Positions 1 to 8,541 of a stretch of 64,000 nt of DNA are shown piece by piece. Under the pieces are notes generated by a model that ran no database searches, was not told where the DNA came from, and worked only from the letters and a program-made list of their open reading frames with translations. Position 1 is the stretch's first letter. Each line of letters opens with the position of its first letter. Both the position numbers and the translations under genes were made by a program. The stretch comes from Brachybacterium kimchii (GTDB lineage Bacteria; Actinomycetota; Actinomycetes; Actinomycetales; Dermabacteraceae). The stretch lies in assembly GCF_023373525.1 (NCBI RefSeq), contig NZ_CP097218.1:1860001-1924000 (forward strand). The letters run 5' to 3'.

Positions 1-1827
1 ACCTCCCCCCTGTTCGGCGTCGAGGTGCCGGTGCTGGCCCACCCCCTCGCCCAGGCCGACAAGGGCGCGGGCATCGCGATGATCTGCACCTTCGGCGACG
101 CCAACGACGTCACCTGGTGGCGCGAGCTCGAGCTGCCCACCCGCAGCGTCATCGGCCGCGACGGCCGCTTCCTGCCCGAGGCCCCGTGGATCACCTCCAC
201 CGAGGGCCGCGAGCGCTACGCCGAGCTCGCCGGGCTCACCGTGTTCAGCGCGCAGAAGCGCGTGGTCGAGATGGTCACCGAGACCGGCGACCTGGTGGGC
301 GAGCCGAAGCGGATCACCCATCCGGTGAAGTTCTACGAGAACGGCGACAAGGCCCTCGAGTACGTGACCAGCCGCCAGTGGTACCTCACCAACGGCGGCC
401 GCGACGCCTCCGAGGGCGGACTGCGCGACGCGCTGATCGCCCGCGGCGCCGAGATCACCTGGCACCCCGCCTACATGGAGTCCCGGTACCGCAACTGGGT
501 CGAGGGCCTCGCCGGTGACTGGCTGGTCTCCCGCCAGCGCTTCTACGGCGTCCCGATCCCCGTCTGGTACGCCCTCGACGCCCATGGCGAGACCGACTAC
601 GACACCGTGCTCACCCCCGAGCTCGAGCGTCTGCCGATCGATCCGACGACCGACGCGCCCGCCGACTACGAGGAGTCCCAGCGCGACCAGCCGGGCGGCT
701 TCACCGCCGATCCCGACATCCTCGACACCTGGGCGACGAGCTCCCTGACCCCGCAGCTCGCGGGAGGCTGGGACGCCGATCCGGAGCTGTTCGGCAAGGT
801 GTACCCGATGGACCTGCGCCCGCAGGGCCACGACATCATCCGCACCTGGCTGTTCTCCACGATCGTGCGCTCGCACCTGCAGCAGGACTCCCTGCCCTGG
901 TACAACACGTCGATCAACGGCTGGATCCTGGATCCGGACCGCAAGAAGATGAGCAAGTCCAAGGGGAACGTCGTCACCCCGATCGGCCTGCTGCACGACC
1001 ACGGCTCGGACGGCGTGCGCTACTGGGCCGGCCGCGCTCGCCAGGGCGTGGACACCGCGTTCGACGAGGGCCAGATGAAGATCGGTCGACGCCTGGCCAT
1101 CAAGATCCTCAACGCCTCGAAGTTCGCGCTCGGCTTCGGCGAGGCCCCGGCCGACCCGTCGGGCCGCCTGGCCGCGGACCCGTCGGCCGTGACGCACTCG
1201 CTGGACCGGGCGATGCTCGCCGCGCTCGCCGAGGTCGTGGACTCCGCGACGGCCGCCTTCGAGGAGATGGACTACGCGCGGGCCCTCGAGGTCGTCGAGC
1301 CCTTCTTCTGGACGTTCTGCGACGACTTCATCGAGCTCATCAAGGATCGCGCCCACGGCGCCTCCGCGAGCGGCGAGGAGGGTGCGGCCTCGGCGCGCGC
1401 CGCTCTCGCGATCGCCCTCGAGGTGCTGCTGCGCCTGTTCGCCCCGGTGATCGTGTTCGCGACCGAGGAGGTCTGGTCGTGGTGGCGCGAGGGAAGCGTG
1501 CACACGCAGTCCTGGCCGACGTCCGACGCGCTGCGCGAGGCCGCGGCCGGGCAGGACGCCTCGCTGCTGGGCACCGTCGAGCAGGCCGCGATCGTGCTGC
1601 GGCGCATCAAGTCCGATGCGAAGGTCTCGCAGAAGACCCCGATCCTGCAGGTCACCGTCACCGCCCCCGAGTCCGCGATCGCGCACCTCGAGGCGGCCCG
1701 CGGGGACCTCACGGCCCTGGGCCGGATCGAGGCGCTCACGATCACCGGCGGCGAGGTCGAGGGCATCGCGACCAGCGACGTCGAGCTCGGCGAGCCCCCG
1801 GTCAAAAAGCCGCGGAACCAGGGCTGA
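1..1827 (+). CDS. valS: Valyl-tRNA synthetase, 3' part (5' end outside window)
   Basis: Class I aminoacyl-tRNA synthetase that charges tRNA-Val in the cytosol. The frame is open from the first base, so the start and the N-terminal HIGH region lie upstream; about 608 residues are visible. The visible part holds the end of the CP1 editing domain, the ValS-like stretch DTWATSSLTPQ, and the KMSKS loop (KKMSKSKGN, near nt 942-968). After these come the helical anticodon-binding domain and a short C-terminal coiled region rich in Ala/Glu. The DTWATSSLTPQ stretch and the short C-terminus favour ValS over IleS or LeuS. It ends 40 bp before the convergent selB stop, with no obvious hairpin between them. 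Confidence 0.93.
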   Translation, partial: TSPLFGVEVPVLAHPLAQADKGAGIAMICTFGDANDVTWWRELELPTRSVIGRDGRFLPEAPWITSTEGRERYAELAGLTVFSAQKRVVEMVTETGDLVGEPKRITHPVKFYENGDKALEYVTSRQWYLTNGGRDASEGGLRDALIARGAEITWHPAYMESRYRNWVEGLAGDWLVSRQRFYGVPIPVWYALDAHGETDYDTVLTPELERLPIDPTTDAPADYEESQRDQPGGFTADPDILDTWATSSLTPQLAGGWDADPELFGKVYPMDLRPQGHDIIRTWLFSTIVRSHLQQDSLPWYNTSINGWILDPDRKKMSKSKGNVVTPIGLLHDHGSDGVRYWAGRARQGVDTAFDEGQMKIGRRLAIKILNASKFALGFGEAPADPSGRLAADPSAVTHSLDRAMLAALAEVVDSATAAFEEMDYARALEVVEPFFWTFCDDFIELIKDRAHGASASGEEGAASARAALAIALEVLLRLFAPVIVFATEEVWSWWREGSVHTQSWPTSDALREAAAGQDASLLGTVEQAAIVLRRIKSDAKVSQKTPILQVTVTAPESAIAHLEAARGDLTALGRIEALTITGGEVEGIATSDVELGEPPVKKPRNQG

Positions 1828-1867
1828 CACAGACCTGACACCGGGCTAACACAGAGCGCTCCCGCGC

Positions 1868-3724
1868 TCAGCGCACCACCTCACGGCTGGATCCGTCGAC
1901 GCGGCGGGTCCAGCCGCGCGCGTCCAGGTGCTCGAGCAGCGGGATCGCGACGCGGCGCGTGGTCCCCAGCGCCCGACGGGCCGCGCTCGCGGTGAAGGGC
2001 TGCTCGAGCCGGGCGAGCTCGCGCATCGCCAGGGCCGGGGCCGACGGAAGCAGCACCACACCGTCAGGCAGGCGCAGCAGGCGCCCCTGCTTCGCGGCGG
2101 CGGCGAGCTCGCGGGCGCCGAGGCGCAGGGCGGCGAGGTCGTCGGCCTCCGGAGCCCGGAACGGATGCGCACGCAGTCGCTCCTCGAGCGCGGCGACCTG
2201 CGTCTCCGCCGCGCCGAGGCCCGCAGCGCGCTCGGGGTCGACGATGCGGCCACCCTCCGCGGCGAGACCGGCGGCGGGCAGCACCAGGGAGAGCAGCGAG
2301 TCGTCGGGCATCGGCAGGGCCGACGCCTGAGCCGACGTCGTGGCCGTGCCGCCCCGTGCCAGCAGGTCGAGCGCCGCGCCGCGCGTGATCCCGGCCGAGA
2401 GCGCATCCCTCGCGTGCTCGGCGCGGACGGCCTCGCGCAGCGCGCCGGCCCAGGCGGCGATCGCCTGCTCGGCCACGAGCCACTCCCCTGCCCGGAGGAT
2501 CCCTCGCGGCAGCGGATCGAGCACCGCGATCCCCCTTCGCACGAGGAGGTCAGCACGGACCGCGCCGCGGCGCACGGTCTCGTGGGCGGCGTCCCCGTGC
2601 GGGTCCATGGATCCGAGCTCAGCGGTGCGGCGCTTCCCGGCGCCGCGCCGCGTGAGCACGGGCGGGTCGACGTCGAGGATCTGCACGCCGACGAGGACGG
2701 CGTGCTCGCCGCTGCCGCGCAGCAGCATCCGGTCGCCCACGCGCAGCGGCAGCGGCCGCCCGAGGGCGAGGCGGGCGTGCTGCGCGCCGAGGTCGCGCAC
2801 GCGCGCGGGGACCGCGGCGGTGCCGGCGTGGACCATGACCTCGCGCGGCACCTCGTCGAGCGCCTCGCCCGTCGTGCGGCGCACGTCCACGTGGTCCACG
2901 GCCTCGAAGGCGCCGGGGGTGACGAGGGCGTCGCCGCGGCCGATCTCCTCGAGGTCGGTGCCGCGCAGGTTCACGGCGGCCCGGCAGACCGGGCCGAGCT
3001 CGCGCGCCGATTCCTCACGGCTCTGCAGACCGCGGACGGTGACGCGGGTGCCCCGCTCGCCCGCGGACTCCCCGTGCGCGCCGAGCAGGGTGAGCTGATC
3101 GCCCGGGTGCAGCGTCCCCGTCGCGAGGGTCCCGGTGACCACGGTCCCGGCCCCGGAGATGCTGAAGGCCCGGTCGATCCACAGCCGCACGGGGGCGGCC
3201 GCGCTCGGTGCGGGGGCGTGCTCGAGGACGTCGTCGAGCACGCTGCGCAGCTCGTCGATGCCCTGGCCGGTGCGCGCGGAGACGGTGACCGCGGGGGCGC
3301 CGGCGAGGCCGGTGCCGGCGAGCTCCGTGCGGGCCCGGGCGAGGGCGGGACGGCCGCCGTGCTCGGCGAGATCTGCGCGGGTGATGACGAGGACGCCGGT
3401 CTCGATGCCGAGGGCGGCGAGCGCGTCGCGGTGGTCGTCGGACTGCGCCTGCCAGCCCTCGTCGGCCGCGACGACGAAGCAGACGACGGGGGCGGGTCCG
3501 AGCCCGGCGAGCATGTTGCCCAGGAAGCGCTCGTGGCCGGGGACGTCGACGAAGGAGACCTCGCGGCCGCTGGGCAGGCGCGTCCAGGCGAAGCCGAGGT
3601 CGATGGTCAGGCCCCGGCGCCTCTCCTCCTCCCAGCGGTCGGTCTCGATGCCGGTCAGCGCCCGCACCAGGGTGGACTTGCCGTGGTCGACGTGCCCGGC
3701 GGTGGCGACGACGCGCTCGATCAT
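1868..3724 (-). CDS. selB: Selenocysteine-specific elongation factor SelB
   Basis: GTPase that delivers Sec-tRNA-Sec to UGA codons on the ribosome and binds the SECIS hairpin in the mRNA. The 618-residue product is of normal family length. Its N-terminus has the G1 motif GHVDHGKST (residues 10-18), DVPGHE as G3 and TRAD in place of NKxD as G4. EF-Tu-like beta barrels follow, and the C-terminal third is expected to form winged helices that bind SECIS RNA. The ATG overlaps the selA stop as ATGA, so translation is probably coupled to selA. The only selenoprotein gene seen in the window is fdhA at 8.5-12 kb. Confidence 0.95.
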   Translation of the reverse strand: MIERVVATAGHVDHGKSTLVRALTGIETDRWEEERRRGLTIDLGFAWTRLPSGREVSFVDVPGHERFLGNMLAGLGPAPVVCFVVAADEGWQAQSDDHRDALAALGIETGVLVITRADLAEHGGRPALARARTELAGTGLAGAPAVTVSARTGQGIDELRSVLDDVLEHAPAPSAAAPVRLWIDRAFSISGAGTVVTGTLATGTLHPGDQLTLLGAHGESAGERGTRVTVRGLQSREESARELGPVCRAAVNLRGTDLEEIGRGDALVTPGAFEAVDHVDVRRTTGEALDEVPREVMVHAGTAAVPARVRDLGAQHARLALGRPLPLRVGDRMLLRGSGEHAVLVGVQILDVDPPVLTRRGAGKRRTAELGSMDPHGDAAHETVRRGAVRADLLVRRGIAVLDPLPRGILRAGEWLVAEQAIAAWAGALREAVRAEHARDALSAGITRGAALDLLARGGTATTSAQASALPMPDDSLLSLVLPAAGLAAEGGRIVDPERAAGLGAAETQVAALEERLRAHPFRAPEADDLAALRLGARELAAAAKQGRLLRLPDGVVLLPSAPALAMRELARLEQPFTASAARRALGTTRRVAIPLLEHLDARGWTRRVDGSSREVVR

Positions 3725-5052
3725 GGGTGCTCCGAGGCGGCGCTCGCGGCCCGGGCGGCCTGCGCGGCCTTCACCGCACGGATCAGGTCCTCGTCGCGGT
3801 CCGTCGGGACGCAGCGCAGATCCAGCAGGCAGGCGCCGTCGCGCACGGTGGCGACGACGGCCGGGTCGCCGCGGCGCAGGGTCTCGGCGAGGTCCTCGGG
3901 GAGGGCGATCGCGACGCCGGGCAGCGGCACCTCGGCGCCGCCTCCGCCGCCCACGCGGCCGTCGTGGTCGACGACGCGGCCGCCGACCTGCGCGGACACG
4001 GCCTCGGTGCGTGCGCGCAGCTGCGCGGGATCGATGTGGAGGGCCGACGGGACGGGCGGTTCGGGGCCTCGCAGGGTGGCCTCGAGCGCGGCGAGGGCGA
4101 GCTTGTCGGCTCGCATCGCGCGGGCCATGGGGTGGCGGGCGAGGCGGGCGATGACGTCGGCCCGTCCCAGCAGGATCCCGGCCTGTGGCCCGCCGAGCAG
4201 CTTGTCGCCCGAGGCGATGACGACGTCGGCCCCGTCGCGCAGCGCCGTGGAGAGTGCGGGCTCCTCGGGCAGGGCGGGGTCCGGGTCGACGAGGCCGCTG
4301 CCGAGGTCGACGACGAGCGGCAGGCGGGCGTCATGGCAGAGCCCGGCGAGCTCGGCGACGGGGACGGCGGAGGTGAAGCCGCTGATGCGGTAGTTGCTCG
4401 CGTGGATGCGCAGCACGCAGCCGGTCGCGGGGTCGAGCGCGGCGGCGTAGTCCTCGGCGTGGGTGCGGTTGGTGGTGCCCACCTCGCGGATCCGGGTGCC
4501 GGTCGAGGCGATGAGCTCGGGCAGGCGGAAGCCGGCGCCGATCTCGATCATCTCCCCGCGCGAGAGGACGACCTCGCCGCTTCCGGCGAGCGCCGTGGTC
4601 GCGAGCAGGAGCGCGGCGGCGCCGTTGTTGACGACCAGCGCGTCCTCGGCCGCGGGGCACGCGGCGAGGAGGGCGGCCCGGGCGGCGGCCCCGCGGCGGG
4701 AGCGCCGACCGGACGCGAGGTCGAACTCGACGTCCGTGTACCCGGCGGCGTCCTGCAGGGCGGCACGCGCGGCATCGGAGAGCGGCGCGCGCCCGAGATT
4801 CGTGTGGACGATGACGCCGGTCGCGTTGAGCACGGGGTGCAGGGAGTGGGCGCCGGCGGTGCCGAGCCCGGAGAGCAGCTCGGCCTCGACCTGCTCGGGG
4901 GCGATCCGGCCGCTGCGGGCGCGGTCCTGGACCGCGCGGATCAGCTCGCGCACCACGCGCTCCCCCATCTGCGCGCTCGCCCGCTCGACCTCCGGCAGCG
5001 CCAGCAGGCGGTCGGTGCGCGGGATGCGGCGGCGGGGATCGGACTCTGCCAC
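3721..5052 (-). CDS. selA: L-seryl-tRNA(Sec) selenium transferase SelA
   Basis: PLP enzyme that converts Ser-tRNA-Sec to Sec-tRNA-Sec using selenophosphate made by SelD. The 443-residue product carries the PLP-lysine motif SGDKLLGGPQAG (Lys284) and the family stretch NATGVIVHTNLGRAPL near residue 76. The frame is open further upstream, but the chosen GTG (5050-5052) has a GAGGAG ribosome site about 9 nt before it and gives the usual family N-terminus. A start further upstream would run through the tRNA-Sec gene. It lies 86 bp downstream of tRNA-Sec on the same strand, and its stop overlaps selB, so tRNA-Sec, selA and selB may be one transcription unit. Confidence 0.95.
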   Translation of the reverse strand: MAESDPRRRIPRTDRLLALPEVERASAQMGERVVRELIRAVQDRARSGRIAPEQVEAELLSGLGTAGAHSLHPVLNATGVIVHTNLGRAPLSDAARAALQDAAGYTDVEFDLASGRRSRRGAAARAALLAACPAAEDALVVNNGAAALLLATTALAGSGEVVLSRGEMIEIGAGFRLPELIASTGTRIREVGTTNRTHAEDYAAALDPATGCVLRIHASNYRISGFTSAVPVAELAGLCHDARLPLVVDLGSGLVDPDPALPEEPALSTALRDGADVVIASGDKLLGGPQAGILLGRADVIARLARHPMARAMRADKLALAALEATLRGPEPPVPSALHIDPAQLRARTEAVSAQVGGRVVDHDGRVGGGGGAEVPLPGVAIALPEDLAETLRRGDPAVVATVRDGACLLDLRCVPTDRDEDLIRAVKAAQAARAASAASEHP

Positions 5053-5138
5053 GGTCTCGGCTCCTCCTCGGCGCGGTGCCACGGTGGGTGCCCGGCGCGT
5101 CCGGCGCGCGGCCGCGTCGCCGGGGCGGATGGGCGGAT

Positions 5139-5233
5139 TGGCGGAGGCGGACGGGAATCGAACCCGCCAGACCGAGATGCTCGGTCTCACCAGTTTTGAA
5201 GACTGGGGCGCCCACCAGGACACGTACGCCTCC
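5139..5233 (-). tRNA. selC: tRNA-Sec (anticodon TCA)
   Basis: About 95 nt including an encoded GCCA end. The acceptor arm pairs GGAGGCG with CGCCTCC. The anticodon loop CTTCAAA sits on a CAGT/ACTG stem and gives anticodon TCA, which reads UGA. The long extra arm is diagnostic: AGACCGAG pairs with CTCGGTCT around a CAT loop (8 bp). The T arm contains GGGTTCGATTCCC. It lies directly upstream of selA on the same strand. Together with selA, selB and selD it completes the selenocysteine incorporation set. Confidence 0.97.
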
Positions 5234-5304
5234 GTCGTCGATCCTATCGCCCACCTGGGTCTCCTCGGTCCCGGTCGCGCTGCCCCGCACGCGAGCGCAC
5301 TGCC

Positions 5305-5310
5305 TAGACT
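5305..5310 (+). promoter_or_regulatory. -10 box of leaderless selD promoter
   Basis: TAGACT ends 7 nt before the selD ATG. No Shine-Dalgarno sequence is present, so transcription probably begins at or next to the start codon. Confidence 0.5.
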
Positions 5311-5317
5311 CGCCCCC

Positions 5318-6373
5318 ATGAGCCCCGACGACTCCCAGGCCCCCACCGGACCGATCCCCTCCGCGCTGCCCTCGGTCTCGGTGCGGCTGACGACCATGGC
5401 GCACGGCGGAGGCTGCGCGAGCAAGATCCCCCCGGGCGAGCTCGAGGAGGCGGTCTCGGCGCTGGCCGGCCAGAGCGCGGGCGACGTGATCGTGGGCCTC
5501 GACGACGGCGACGACGCCGCGGCCGTGCGCGTGCGCGAGGACCTCGCCGTGCTCTCGACCGCGGACTTCTTCACCCCGGTGGTCGACGACGCCTTCGACT
5601 GGGGCCGCATCGCCGCCGCGAACGCGCTCTCGGACATCTTTGCGATGGGCGGCGACCCCGTGGTCGCGATCAACCTCGTGGGCTGGCCGCGCGAGACGCT
5701 GCCCTACGACCTGCTGCGCGAGGTGCTGCGCGGCGGCCTCGAGGTCGCGGCGGCGGCCGGCGTCCCGGTGATCGGCGGGCACAGCGTGGACGATCCGGAG
5801 CCCAAGTACGGGATGGCCGTCACCGGCACCGCCCATCCGGAGCGCCTGCTGCGCAACGACGCGGCCCGGGCCGGTCTGCCGCTCACGCTCACCAAGCCGC
5901 TCGGCGTGGGTCTGCTGAACAACCGCCACAAGGCGACGGCCGAGGTGTTCCCCGCGGCGATCGAGACGATGACGACGCTGAACCGCGACGCCTCGCAGGC
6001 TGCGCTCGCGGCGGGCGTGCGCGCGGCGACCGACGTCACCGGATTCGGCCTGCTCGGTCACCTGTTCAAGATGATGCGCGCCTCGGGCGTCGCTGCGGAG
6101 ATCGACCGCGGCGCCGTGCCGCTCGTCGACGGCGCGGCGGAGGCGCTGCGCGACGGCTTCGTCTCCGGCGGCACGCGCAGGAACCTGGATTGGGTGCGCG
6201 AGCACGTGCAGGCCGGCCCCGGCATCACCGAGGACGATCTGCTGCTGCTCGCCGACGCACAGACCTCCGGCGGCCTGCTCGTGGTCGGCGAGGTGCCCGG
6301 GTATCCGATCATCGGCCGGACGGTGCCCGCCTCGGCCGACGCTCCTGCGGGGACGCTCAGCATCCGCTCCTGA
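5318..6373 (+). CDS. selD: Selenide, water dikinase SelD
   Basis: Makes selenophosphate from selenide and ATP, the selenium donor for SelA. The 351-residue product is of family length. The active-site loop reads AHGGGCASKIPPGEL: Cys33 and Lys36 match the catalytic Cys17 and Lys20 of E. coli SelD, while the second E. coli cysteine is Ser35 here. A Cys rather than Sec occupies the catalytic position, so SelD itself does not need selenocysteine. The start at 5318 is preceded by a TAGACT box and no ribosome site. It is divergent from tRNA-Sec-selA-selB and convergent with the formate dehydrogenase operon, ending 33 bp from the nrfD-like gene. Confidence 0.95.
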   Translation: MSPDDSQAPTGPIPSALPSVSVRLTTMAHGGGCASKIPPGELEEAVSALAGQSAGDVIVGLDDGDDAAAVRVREDLAVLSTADFFTPVVDDAFDWGRIAAANALSDIFAMGGDPVVAINLVGWPRETLPYDLLREVLRGGLEVAAAAGVPVIGGHSVDDPEPKYGMAVTGTAHPERLLRNDAARAGLPLTLTKPLGVGLLNNRHKATAEVFPAAIETMTTLNRDASQAALAAGVRAATDVTGFGLLGHLFKMMRASGVAAEIDRGAVPLVDGAAEALRDGFVSGGTRRNLDWVREHVQAGPGITEDDLLLLADAQTSGGLLVVGEVPGYPIIGRTVPASADAPAGTLSIRS

Positions 6374-6406
6374 TCTGCGGGCCGACGGCCGGTGCCGGGC
6401 GCCGGC

Positions 6407-7528
6407 TCACCACCCGGTGGTGATCGAGTCGTCCGTGATGCCGGCGGCGCGGCGCTTCTCGAGGCGGTCCTTCTGCGGGATCATCACGCGCCGCGGGTCC
6501 TTCACCGACTCGTGGCCCGCGTGCAGGACGCCGAAGCGGGTGAGGGCGGAGGCTCCCGCGAGGGCCAGGCCGCTGGCGACGGCCACCGTCCGGCTCCGGC
6601 GCGCCAGCAGCGTCCCGATGCCGCCCGCGACCGCGAGGCGCTCGGCCCATCTGAGCAGGGTGCCGGGCCTGCCCTCCTCGAGCGGCTCGGACTCCAGCGG
6701 GTGCATCGTCGACTTCGTGAAGTGCATGCCGACGAGGTCGCCGACGACGCCCGCCGCGGCGAGCAGCCGCGCCGGGCCCGCGTTCTTCCGCGAGGTCAGC
6801 GCCATCGCCATTCCGCCCGCGGCGAGGCTCGCCGAGGAGACGAACACGAAGGGCAGCCCGTGGCGGGCCGCGTTCCAGGTCGGCACGGCGGTGTCGCCCA
6901 GCAGCACGGCGGTGTACGCCGCGAGCGGCGCGCCCATGACGCCCTGGAGGGCGGCCGACGGTCCCTCCGCCAGGCGCAGCAGCGGGCGCAGCGGCCCGAA
7001 GGGCAGACGCTCGCCCGTCATCCGGTCCACCTCGTTGGCCGCGGTCAACGCGGCGCCGCTCGCGTACGAGCTGAGGATCCAGGTGCCCAGGCTCATCGGG
7101 GAGCTGACCTTGAACACGCGCATCATGTGCAGGAAGCGCTCGGGCCGGCCCAGGTCGATGACGAGAGCGGGCGTGCCGACGCCCACCGCGGCGATCGCGA
7201 CCAGGCGGGCGCTGCGGCGCAGCTCGGCGTTCCCCGTGAGCGCGGCCCCGGCCTGGAGCAGCCCGGAGGCGCCCGCGAGACCGCCCACGAACAGGTAGAT
7301 CCCGATGGGGGTCTCCCACGGCGGAGCCTTCACGACGGGACGGCCGTAGTAGGACTCGAACTCGACGTCCTCGACCATCGCCATCTCGCGCGAGCCGTCG
7401 CCGCCCCCGCTCTCGGTCAGGTCGCGACGGCGCTTGCCCCTGCCGCCGGGACCCGCGCCCCGGCCGCCGCGCCGCCGTCGGCGCGGGGGCTCGGGCGGTC
7501 GGTACTCGTCGTACTCGGAATGGGTCAC
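6407..7528 (-). CDS. NrfD/PsrC-like membrane anchor subunit of formate dehydrogenase
   Basis: Polytopic membrane protein (373 residues) expected to anchor FdhA-FdhB and pass electrons to the quinone pool. The first 65 residues or so are charged, with Arg/Gly-rich runs. Many hydrophobic helices follow, with the NrfD-type stretch IGIYLFVGGLAGASGLL near residue 75 and DLGRPERFLHMMRVFK later on. This is a quinol-interacting NrfD-type subunit, not the di-heme cytochrome b gamma subunit of E. coli FDH-N. It starts with GTG overlapping the fdhB stop (GTGA), so it is the last gene of the fdh operon. Confidence 0.85.
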   Translation of the reverse strand: MTHSEYDEYRPPEPPRRRRRGGRGAGPGGRGKRRRDLTESGGGDGSREMAMVEDVEFESYYGRPVVKAPPWETPIGIYLFVGGLAGASGLLQAGAALTGNAELRRSARLVAIAAVGVGTPALVIDLGRPERFLHMMRVFKVSSPMSLGTWILSSYASGAALTAANEVDRMTGERLPFGPLRPLLRLAEGPSAALQGVMGAPLAAYTAVLLGDTAVPTWNAARHGLPFVFVSSASLAAGGMAMALTSRKNAGPARLLAAAGVVGDLVGMHFTKSTMHPLESEPLEEGRPGTLLRWAERLAVAGGIGTLLARRSRTVAVASGLALAGASALTRFGVLHAGHESVKDPRRVMIPQKDRLEKRRAAGITDDSITTGW

Positions 7529-8541
7529 CGACGTCCTCCCAGGAACGCGAGAGCGGTCGCGACCAGCATGCCGCCCATGGCGACGGCCGCGGTGCGGTAC
7601 ATGTGCGGCAGGTCGGCCGTGGGCACCTGCGGGTCCGGCGGCAGTCCGTAGACCTCGGGCTCGTCCAGCAGCAGGAACACCGAACCGGTGCCTCCCACGC
7701 CGTCCTCCGGGTTCGCGCCGTACAGGCGCGCCTCGGTCATGCCCTGCGCGTGCAGCTGGGCGACGCGCTCATGCGCCTGCTCGACCATGTCGGAGCGGTC
7801 CCCGAACTTGATGGACGTGGTGGGGCAGGTCTTCGCGCACGCGGGCTCCTCGCCCTCGACCAGCCGGTCGTAGCACAGAGTGCACTTGTTCGCGGTGCCC
7901 TTGTTCGGCACCTCCTGCTGCACGCGGCCGCGATCCTCCTTCGGGGAGACCGTGCCGTCGTCGCGCCGCTCGATGACGCCGAAGGGGCAGCCGCCGACGC
8001 AGGTGCCGCAGCCGTTGCAGATGTCGGACTGCACCACCACGGTGCCGAACTCGGTGCGGAACAGGGCCCCGGTGGGGCACACGTCCAGGCAGCCGGCGTG
8101 CGTGCAGTGCTTGCACACGTCCGAGGACATCAGCCACCGGAACTCCGGCGTGTCCGGGGGCGTGGTGTCGACCCCGGTGAGGTCCTCCCCCGCGCGCCCG
8201 CCGGGCGCGGCGGCGCCGCTGCGGGGCCCGATCGTGGGCATGCCGAGGGAGACGAGCTTGCGCCCCGACTCGCGCGCCTCCTCGATGCGGTCCTTCTTCT
8301 GCTCGACGAAGGCCACGTGGCGCCAGGTGTTCGCGCCCAGCGAGCCGGTGTTGTCGTAGGAGGAGCCCAGGATCTTCAGGTCGCCGTCCTGCGGGTTGCG
8401 GTTCCACTCCTTGCACGCGACCTCGCAGGCCTTGCAGCCGATGCAGATCGAGGTGTCGGTGAAGAATCCCTTGCGCGCGTGGTCGTGGCCCCACCCGGAG
8501 TCGGCGGCGGGGTCCTCCTCGGGTCCGGACAGCAGTCCCAT
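7525..8541 (-). CDS. fdhB: Formate dehydrogenase iron-sulfur subunit (beta)
   Basis: Electron-transfer subunit with four [4Fe-4S] clusters linking FdhA to the membrane anchor. Visible cysteine groups are CIGCKACEVAC, CKHCTHAGCLDVC, CNGCGTCVGGC and the split set CTLC...CAKTC. A hydrophobic segment near the C-terminus (TAAVAMGGMLVATALAFLGG) followed by Arg-Arg looks like a single membrane helix, as in FdnH/FdoH. There is no signal peptide. Translation is coupled: the fdhA stop and the fdhB ATG share one base (TGATG), and the fdhB stop overlaps the next gene. The length of 338 residues is somewhat above the E. coli beta subunit because of inserts between the first and second cysteine groups. Confidence 0.93.
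   Translation of the reverse strand: MGLLSGPEEDPAADSGWGHDHARKGFFTDTSICIGCKACEVACKEWNRNPQDGDLKILGSSYDNTGSLGANTWRHVAFVEQKKDRIEEARESGRKLVSLGMPTIGPRSGAAAPGGRAGEDLTGVDTTPPDTPEFRWLMSSDVCKHCTHAGCLDVCPTGALFRTEFGTVVVQSDICNGCGTCVGGCPFGVIERRDDGTVSPKEDRGRVQQEVPNKGTANKCTLCYDRLVEGEEPACAKTCPTTSIKFGDRSDMVEQAHERVAQLHAQGMTEARLYGANPEDGVGGTGSVFLLLDEPEVYGLPPDPQVPTADLPHMYRTAAVAMGGMLVATALAFLGGRR

Noticed and set aside
5053-5673. N-terminal extension of selA
   Set aside because: It would read through tRNA-Sec and into selD; the GTG at 5050-5052 has a good ribosome site.
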